From the NCBI RefSeq assembly GCF_030272615.1, contig NC_081407.1, forward strand, positions 373,778,632-373,842,631: a DNA stretch of 64,000 nucleotides, written 5' to 3'. The notes under the pieces were generated by a model. It saw only the letters and a program-made list of their open reading frames with translations. It searched no databases and had not been told where the DNA came from. Position numbers and translations under genes: made by a program. Every line of letters starts with the position of its first letter. Within the stretch, counting starts at the first letter, position 1. Below are positions 58,161-64,000 of the stretch, one piece after another. The stretch comes from Cryptomeria japonica (lineage: Eukaryota > Streptophyta > Pinopsida > Cupressales > Cupressaceae).

Positions 58161-59533
58161 GATTTTACATTTTTAAATTGTAGCTGAAATCCTTTCTCAA
58201 CTAATTGACCAACACTCAAAAGATTATGTTTTAATCCTTCAACATAATAGACATTGTCAGTGTTATGCTTACCATCAAGAGATATTGAACCCTTACTTTT
58301 GATTGAACAAGCTTTGTCATCTCCAAATCTCACTAAGCCTCCATTGTATTCTTGAAAGTTCAAGAATTCACCTTTGTCTCCTGTCATATGATGTGAGCAT
58401 CCTGAATCAATGATCCATTCATCCTTTACTTCAACTTTAGCTGCTAGGGCCTATACTATCAGTTGAGCAGTAGGTGTTGGTTGATCTTCTATTATAGCAA
58501 CAAAAACCCATCCATTGTCTGCCGGATCCTCATCAGAATCAGCAGTCACACCTTCATCAGCAATGTAACAAGATTTGTCTTTATTCTTCTTAGATCTGTA
58601 TCTCTGATATTCAGGGTTAGGCTTGCATGTTCTTCTAGCTTCTTCTCTTAGTCTAGCATGTCTATCAAGGCATCTTGAAGCCATATGACCAATCTTATTG
58701 AAGTTAAAACATTTAAAGGGTGCTTTACCTTCATACTTACTTCCAACTGGACCTTTAGGCATTTTCCTTGCAAATAGTGCTTCAAGTTCTTCAAGTTCTT
58801 CATTTTCTTTCCTACTTTCTTCAAGTTCTCTTGCATAAAAGGCTTTCCAATCAGATTTGTCAAATGATGGAGCAGATGATGTTGATGCTTTAAAGGCCAA
58901 ATCTGTCTTTATAGTAGCAACAAGACCAAATTCTTCAATTTCAAAAGCTGAAAATTTCCCAATCAATGTATCCCTAGTAACTGATGTATTAGGCATTGTT
59001 CTTAACTCATTTATAGCAGTGACTTTCATTTTATATGCTAGTGGCAATCCTCTTAAAACTTTTGAAATAATTTCATCCTCACTTAAGGTTCCTCCACAAC
59101 ATTTAATACCCAAAACAATTTCATTTACTCTTTCCATAAAAGCTAAAATCCTTTCATCTTCTTCCATTTTCAGATGTTCATACCTGACTCGAAAGCTTTC
59201 AAGTTTTGCAATTTTGACTGTGGAATCTCCTTCATTTAGTGTTTCCAAATGATCCCAAATAGCTTTAGCAGTAGACCTATCTGATAGTCCCATGATTTGT
59301 TGATCTGATAATGTACTCAAAAGTGCTTCTCTTGCTTTGCAATAATTTTCCTCATCTTTTATCAAGTTAGCTAAACTGGGCTGACTTGGTACAACAATAG
59401 TATAACCATTCTTTGTAACTTCCCAGATGTCTTTTCCAATGCAATTTAGATGTGTCTCCATTCTGATCTTCCATATGCCATAGTTGGTTCCATCAAGTTT
59501 AGGACTGTCCTTCCTGAAATAATTAGTAGACAT
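58157..59533 (-). pseudogene. gag: Copia-D gag and protease
   Basis: Start at MSTNYFRKDSPKLDG (ATG at 59533), 40 bases inside the primer site. LDGTNYGIWKIRMETHLNCI and a UBN2-type capsid follow (AIWDHLETLNEGDSTVK, RVRYEHLKMEEDERILAFM, LRGLPLAYKMKV). The single knuckle near 58715-58675 reads CFNFNKIGHMASRC: the second Cys is Phe. After a TAG at about 58451 the same frame has the protease EWIIDSGCSHHMTG (58420-58385), then VYYVEGLKHNLLSVGQL. Gag is one open frame of 361 codons. Confidence 0.92.
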
Positions 59534-59572
59534 GGATCTCCTCAAGTTGTTAAACTTCTACAAAAGAGGACT

Positions 59573-59588
59573 AAGCTCTGATACCAAT
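59573..59588 (-). other. Copia-D primer-binding site
   Basis: Minus strand TGGTATCAGAGCTTAG lies two bases from the LTR end and matches the initiator tRNA-Met site in full. Confidence 0.9.
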
Positions 59589-60641
59589 TGTTAGGTCCCG
59601 GAGACAACTGAGAGGGGGGGGAGTGAATCAGTTATCAAATAAATTAAACCAAAAATAATTTAACCAACTTAATGCTTAATACTGATAAACCAGTTAAGTA
59701 TGCCGATAGACAGTTATAACAGTTAATTGCTATATCGGTAAGGATTAGTGCATGAAACATAAACACAAAGTCATCCACAACACATAACACTAATATTTGT
59801 ACGTGGAAACCCTGTAAGGGGAAAAACCATGGTGGAAAACCTTACCCACAATCAGATGATACTACTGTAGATAGTAAGTGTACATAAATGGGGTCTGCAC
59901 ATGCAGAAAGGCCAACAGCCTAGAGCTCACTGCTCAATCACAAAATGGGAGTCACACTGACTATAGTTGGATGGTTAAATCCAATAAGAATGTACTGCAC
60001 AAAATAGCATCTTCATATGCTGGATTCAGTACCGGTGTAATGTTGATATGCTTCCACAAAAACCCTCCTTCAATCTTCAGATGATGTCTACATGTATAGC
60101 TCTACTTAATCTCACATATACCTTCACACAATCCTTTTTCGCATTCCACATTCGATCTTACAAATAAGATCTTACATTTATACCATAACCTAAGACCAAT
60201 TTTAGTAGGTCGGCTCTACAAGATATTACAATAAAAACATTTTACAAACAATATAATATCTGATGCAATAACCGATTGAACATGTCTCCTTAATGCATTT
60301 ACAACAATAATTAATCATCTCCATAGCATGCCATGTTGATCTGGAAAAGATAAACCTGTCGGTGTAACCCTAGACCTATTTGCCGATAACAACAAATATG
60401 CAACTATGAATATACCAATGAACAAAACTCTAGGATAAGATGTCGAGATGATGTCTTTGACATTACCAAGTGTTTTCCATGCCATTCCAAGTGCTGGTGA
60501 TCATTATATCTTGCTGGTGTATCAGATACCAGTAAATGTGCAATAGTTACTTTCTTGCCGGTGAATGCTGCTGGATCTCCAAAGTGCTAGTGTTTTAGTA
60601 GGTGTTGACATCAATGACAAAACCATACCAAAATACCAACA
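59589..60641 (-). repeat. Copia-D 5' LTR (1053 bp)
   Basis: Pairs with 53949-54986 with about 45 substitutions by eye, nearly all transitions, plus an indel near 60180 and a shorter G run (G8). The hairpin is at 59894-59907. Confidence 0.92.
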
Positions 60642-60646
60642 TTCTA
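60642..60646. repeat. Target-site duplication of Copia-D, right copy (TTCTA)
   Basis: Exact match to 53944-53948. Confidence 0.9.
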
Positions 60647-62411
60647 TAACTGGTCCACTATGTTATACTGCCTCGAGGCAAATGTTGCATTATTTGTCAT
60701 ACCTGAGAATGTTACCTTAGCCTTACTTCGAGTAATGATGTGTGTTGGTTCTACTAGTGTTTTCTCTTTGACGATAATGACATTTACCACATTGTCATAG
60801 GCGTGAGCATAGTTAACTTTTTCTTTTCCTTTGTCATCTTGAGTATTTGATGGTTCACCTTTTTCATAGTTGGGCAGTGGAGTTTTGAAGGCCATATGTG
60901 ATTCATTTGCTTTTTTCCCATCCACTGTGATGACCTCATTGCCAATTAAATCCTGAATAACATGTTTAAGTTTTTGACAGTCATTGGTCTGATGCCCTTT
61001 GTTCTGATGAAAATTACAAAAATGATTATCATTCCTCCAATTTGGTTTAACTTTGGGCTCAAAATCTCTTGCTTATGGTAGTGTGATTAATTTATTCACA
61101 AGAAGTATTTTTGAAGCCGATTGCAATGGCTCACCAATGTTGGTAATTTTTTTGCGAGCATTGAGAAAGAATGGTTTTGATTTAGCATCATTATCTTGAT
61201 TACTCACTGGTGCCCGACTTGATAGATTGGAAATAGGTTGTTGTGGTTTAATGTTGTAGTCATCAACTACTCCATCATTCACAACATTTCTATTTCTTGT
61301 ACAAAATTTTGGTTTATCATTATTGTGATTGTTGTTGTTGTTATTGTTGAAGGAGTTGGAGGAATTATTTCCTTCTTTGTAGAGTTTCAATTCTCCTTTC
61401 TTAATGATAGCATCCTCTATTTTGAGACCATTTTCAATCATCTTTGCAAAATTAGGAGGACGTTGTAATTTTAGCCTATAATTCATTTAACTTGTGATAT
61501 TATCAATGAATAAGTCCATCTTTTCATGATCTGGCACTGGTCTAGGATGTCTGTTAAATAAACGTCTCCATCTCTGTAAGAAGATCAAGAAAAACTCTCC
61601 ATTTTTTTGTTTAATATTGCACAAATCCAACATAGTTATCTCATGGTGTAAGTTATGAGAGCATTGTGAAATGAATTTGTTCACAAGCTCTTCAAATGAT
61701 CTAATCCCAAGTGGTAATTTAGATAACCACTCCATTGATTGTCCACTCAAACTTTTGGGGAATAATCGCATGAGATATGTTTCATTATGAGCAAATTCCA
61801 TGCTCATTATGCAGAACTCTCTGATGCGATCTTGTGGATTAGTTTTTCCATCATATTTATCATATTTTGGGATCTCACAATGTTGTGGAAATGACGCCAT
61901 GTTCAAACTCTTGTCAAAAGGATATGGACAAATGTCTTCTAATGAATATCTTTTGGCACTTGTTATGTTCTGCATATCCTGAATCTGTTGTTGTAGAGTT
62001 TGTATTTGCTGGGTAAGATTTAAAAGAGGATCATTAACATGATTTCTTCTCGTATCATCATGAGTTCTTGTGTCATCATGATTCCTTCTTGTGTCATCAT
62101 GAGTTCTTGTGTCATTATGATTCCTTCTTGTGTCACTATTTATGCGATTAAGAGTTTCATCATTTTGATCATTGTTATTGCGAGTATCATTTGATCCTTC
62201 CTTTTGTCTTAAGTTGTTTGTGTCAAAATCTTGGGGAATTTTAGCACCAGATTTTGCTAACATTAGGAAGTATTTCTCCTTTTCATGCTCCAATTATTTT
62301 CTCCATAAATTTATCAAATTTAGGATCTTGTTGGATTTCTCTAATGTTCTCTTCAGTTATCTCTTCCTCTATTTCATTTTCTTGTACCATTCTCTCATTG
62401 TCTTCTGCCAT
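60647..62411 (-). pseudogene. gag: Gypsy-2 gag
   Basis: Likely start MAEDNERMVQENEIEEE (ATG at 62411-62409). A frameshift near 62295 leads into KYFLMLAKSGAKIPQDFD, parallel to LLEHGAQLPPEFN of Gypsy-1. A D-T-R-R-N-H repeat (62034-62140) precedes the capsid: IPKYDKYDGKTNPQDRIREF, FPKSLSGQSMEWLSKLP, LVNKFISQCSHN, FLQRWRRLFNRHP. After a stop at 61487 the frame continues with PPNFAKMIENGLKIEDAII, an Asn run, and the knuckle CNFHQNKGHQTNDC (about 61000-60960), CX2HX4HX4C as in Gypsy-1. Copia-D cuts it just after VDQL (60646). Confidence 0.88.
62034..62140 (-). repeat. 36-bp coding repeat in Gypsy-2 gag
   Basis: About three copies encode D-T-R-R-N-H-D-D-T-R-T-H, in phase. Confidence 0.85.
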
Positions 62412-63168
62412 TTCGGGTATTTCTATTTCCTTTTCTTCAATTTTTTCATCTATCAGCCCTGGTTAAAATGGGCATACAAGTGATCTGAATGCTTTGCAAG
62501 GTTTTGATTTTCTAAAATGCGTCTAAATAAGTGATCAATTGTTGAGGTAAATATGATAAATTGATGCGATCACCTCTATTGAGAGATTGAGATAACCCTG
62601 ATCTTTGTTCCAAGGCACACATTCTTAGAGGTTCATTGTCAAACTCATTTCCATGACTGCGTAGATAATTACAATAACGATATAAGAATACAAGATGTTT
62701 CAATAAGAGTTTGCAGTTTATGTAGAGAACTCTTCTCTTTCTCAAGATCACTTTCTGACTAAGATTCCTCTTTTTCAAAGGACATGAAATGGTCATGCAA
62801 GTGTTTGAGAATTTTTAAGTTTTTTTATCTTAGTTGGAGTGCAAATTTTTATGATTTTGATATGACGAAGTTCAATAGGATCGACTTATCCTATGTAGAG
62901 AATGAGGTTAGTCTGATCAAGCGTTGTAGTTTCGTGATAAAGGATGATAGATCCTGATGAAAAACTATGTCTGAGAGATCAGTTTATCAAAGAAAATGCG
63001 ATAATACACTTTGAGATGTTGGATCTTAAACTTGTTGGAGATGAATACTTGAAAACCTTAGTGTGTCTAGTTTTGAATCTTCTTTGACAAAAGATAACCT
63101 GATTGAGTGCTTCAAGAAGATGACCTAACACTATGTTTTAACTATCTAAAAAGGGTTATTTTTGGTTT
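62412..63168 (-). other. Gypsy-2 leader, unique part
   Basis: A 94-codon open stretch (62512-62796) has no known motif. Nothing else is recognised. Confidence 0.5.
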
Positions 63169-63870
63169 CTAATTTTGGTGCAATTTACTGAAAACACTGA
63201 CAAAATGACTAAAAACACTGTGAAACTGACCAAAAACACTGTCAAAATGACCAGGAACATTGTCAAAATGACCGAAAACACTGATGTTTAGACTAGAAAC
63301 GTTGATCTTTAGACTGAAAAAGTTGATCTTTAGACCAAAAACACTGATGTTTAGACCAAAAATGCTAATGTGTAGACTGAAAACGCTGATGTTTGAACCA
63401 AGAACTCTGATGTTTAGACCAGGAACTCTAATATTCAGACCAAGAACTCTGATGTTTGGACTAAGGAATCTGATGTTTAGACCAAGAACTCTGATGTTTA
63501 GACCAGGAACTCTGATGTTTGAACTCAAAGAGTTACTACCGATGTTAGGACTCAGAAAACTGTTGTTTTGACTCGGAGAGCTAATGTGCAGACTCATAAA
63601 ATTGATGTTCAAACTTAGAAAGTCAGAACTCAGAGAGTTAATGTTGAAATTGAGAGAGCTAATGTTCAAATTGAGAGATTTGAAGTTTGAACTGAAAGAG
63701 CTACTATTTGGACCAAAAGAGATATTGTTTGGATCGAAAGCGCAACCATTTTGACCAAAAGAGATTGTTTGGACCAAAAGAGCTACTATTTGGACCAAAA
63801 GAGCTACTCTACTGTGAATTGTATAAATCTGACCGTTTGAAGTTTGAGTTTGAAATTTTTGTTGTTTCAA
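63169..63870 (-). repeat. 21-bp minisatellite in the Gypsy-2 leader, open in frame
   Basis: About 29 diverged units (GATGTTTAGACCAAGAACTCT type, 63188-63800). As 21 is divisible by three, frames stay open: the minus strand has an uninterrupted 233 codons made of heptapeptides such as GLNIRVL, GLNIRVP and GLNISVF, bounded by a start at 63870 and a stop at 63171-63169. It may be a real leader ORF or only a result of the repeat period. I know no such protein family. Confidence 0.6.
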
Positions 63871-64000
63871 TGGATGATATCTTGATGTGATTCAAAAACA
63901 TAGAAGCTAGATTGTCTTTGTTCCAAAGAACAACATAAAGTGTATGATTGAGGCCTTAAAGAAAGCCCAAGTTTTCACGGGTTTTGAACAATAGAAAATA

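Larger units (their letters stand above)
53949..60641 (-). mobile_element. Copia-D: Sirevirus-like Ty1/copia element, best preserved in the window
   Basis: 6.7 kb between a perfect TTCTA duplication. The LTRs are 1038 and 1053 bp, the primer site is initiator-Met type, and the polypurine tract is at 54987. Gag to protease keeps one frame and integrase to RNase H another, with about six premature stops in all. The repeated purine tracts in its 3' region and the CCGGT-rich LTRs suggest Sirevirus affinity. It inserted into Gypsy-2. Confidence 0.93.
45001..64000 (-). mobile_element. Gypsy-2: Tat-like Ty3/gypsy element, runs off the window
   Basis: Minus-strand relative of Gypsy-1 with the same order of domains and the same polypurine tract. 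The 3' LTR ends at 45950; its other end is not fixed (about 45000), since the 5' LTR lies beyond base 64000. The gag/protease junction is split by Copia-D (53949-60641). Decay is stronger than in Gypsy-1, with frameshifts as well as stops. Confidence 0.85.

Noticed and set aside
63284-63571. 95-codon plus-strand frame (R-P-x-T-L-M-F repeats)
   Set aside because: Antisense to the element; open only because the unit is 21 bp long.
1-64000. tRNA, rRNA, riboswitch or bacterial-type operon features
   Set aside because: I looked for conserved tRNA and rRNA blocks and found none; the DNA is plant nuclear repeat sequence.

Overview
The window reads as nuclear DNA from a seed plant with a large, repeat-rich genome. 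It has long AT-rich spacers, nested LTR retrotransposons, a plant-type LINE, a hAT relic, and no rRNA, tRNA or intact host gene that I can recognise. The mix (Tat-type Ty3/gypsy elements with two RNase H domains, Sirevirus-like and other Ty1/copia elements, old LTR pairs, a plant-mobile-domain pseudogene) fits a gymnosperm such as a conifer, but that placement is inference.

Layout. 1-1334: a decayed plant-mobile-domain (MAIN-like) gene with an acidic tract, an apparent 80-bp intron and a coiled-coil end. 2035-2175 (-): the last codons of an old gypsy integrase. 2180-4212 and 18435-21100 (-): the two halves of one LINE, split by Gypsy-1. 4213-18434 (+): Gypsy-1, a complete Tat-like element with two 1070-bp LTRs, a perfect 5-bp target duplication (GTTCC), a 2.8-kb structured leader, gag, protease plus G-patch, RT, RNase H, a second RNase H and integrase. 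21340-21990 (-): hAT relic. 22043-28514 (-): Copia-A, Sirevirus-like and internally deleted, with a solo LTR (22137-23595) inside its 3' LTR. 32170-32399: a short stretch rich in host-promoter-like motifs. 32400-38562 (-): Copia-B, nearly full length. 40610-41169 (-): an uninterrupted coiled-coil ORF of unknown origin. 43117-44940 (-): Copia-C relic. About 45000 to beyond 64000 (-): Gypsy-2, a relative of Gypsy-1 whose gag/protease region is split by Copia-D (53949-60641, perfect TTCTA duplication), the best preserved copia element.

How it fits together. The order of events can be read from the nesting: LINE before Gypsy-1; Copia-A before its solo LTR; Gypsy-2 before Copia-D. By-eye LTR pair differences are about 23/1070 (Gypsy-1), 13/365 (Copia-B) and roughly 45/1040 (Copia-D). 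Decay is mostly nonsense substitution of the C-to-T type (Gln and Arg codons to TAG, TAA or TGA) with few indels, as expected for heavily methylated DNA.

The most interesting signals are non-coding. The Gypsy-1 leader has two CUUG-tetraloop hairpins and four dispersed palindromes that differ by paired, compensatory changes. The LTRs of Copia-A and Copia-D share a hairpin that also covaries. Gypsy-1 also changes reading frame only once in about 7.2 kb of coding sequence, exactly at the protease/RT junction. All counts here were made by eye.
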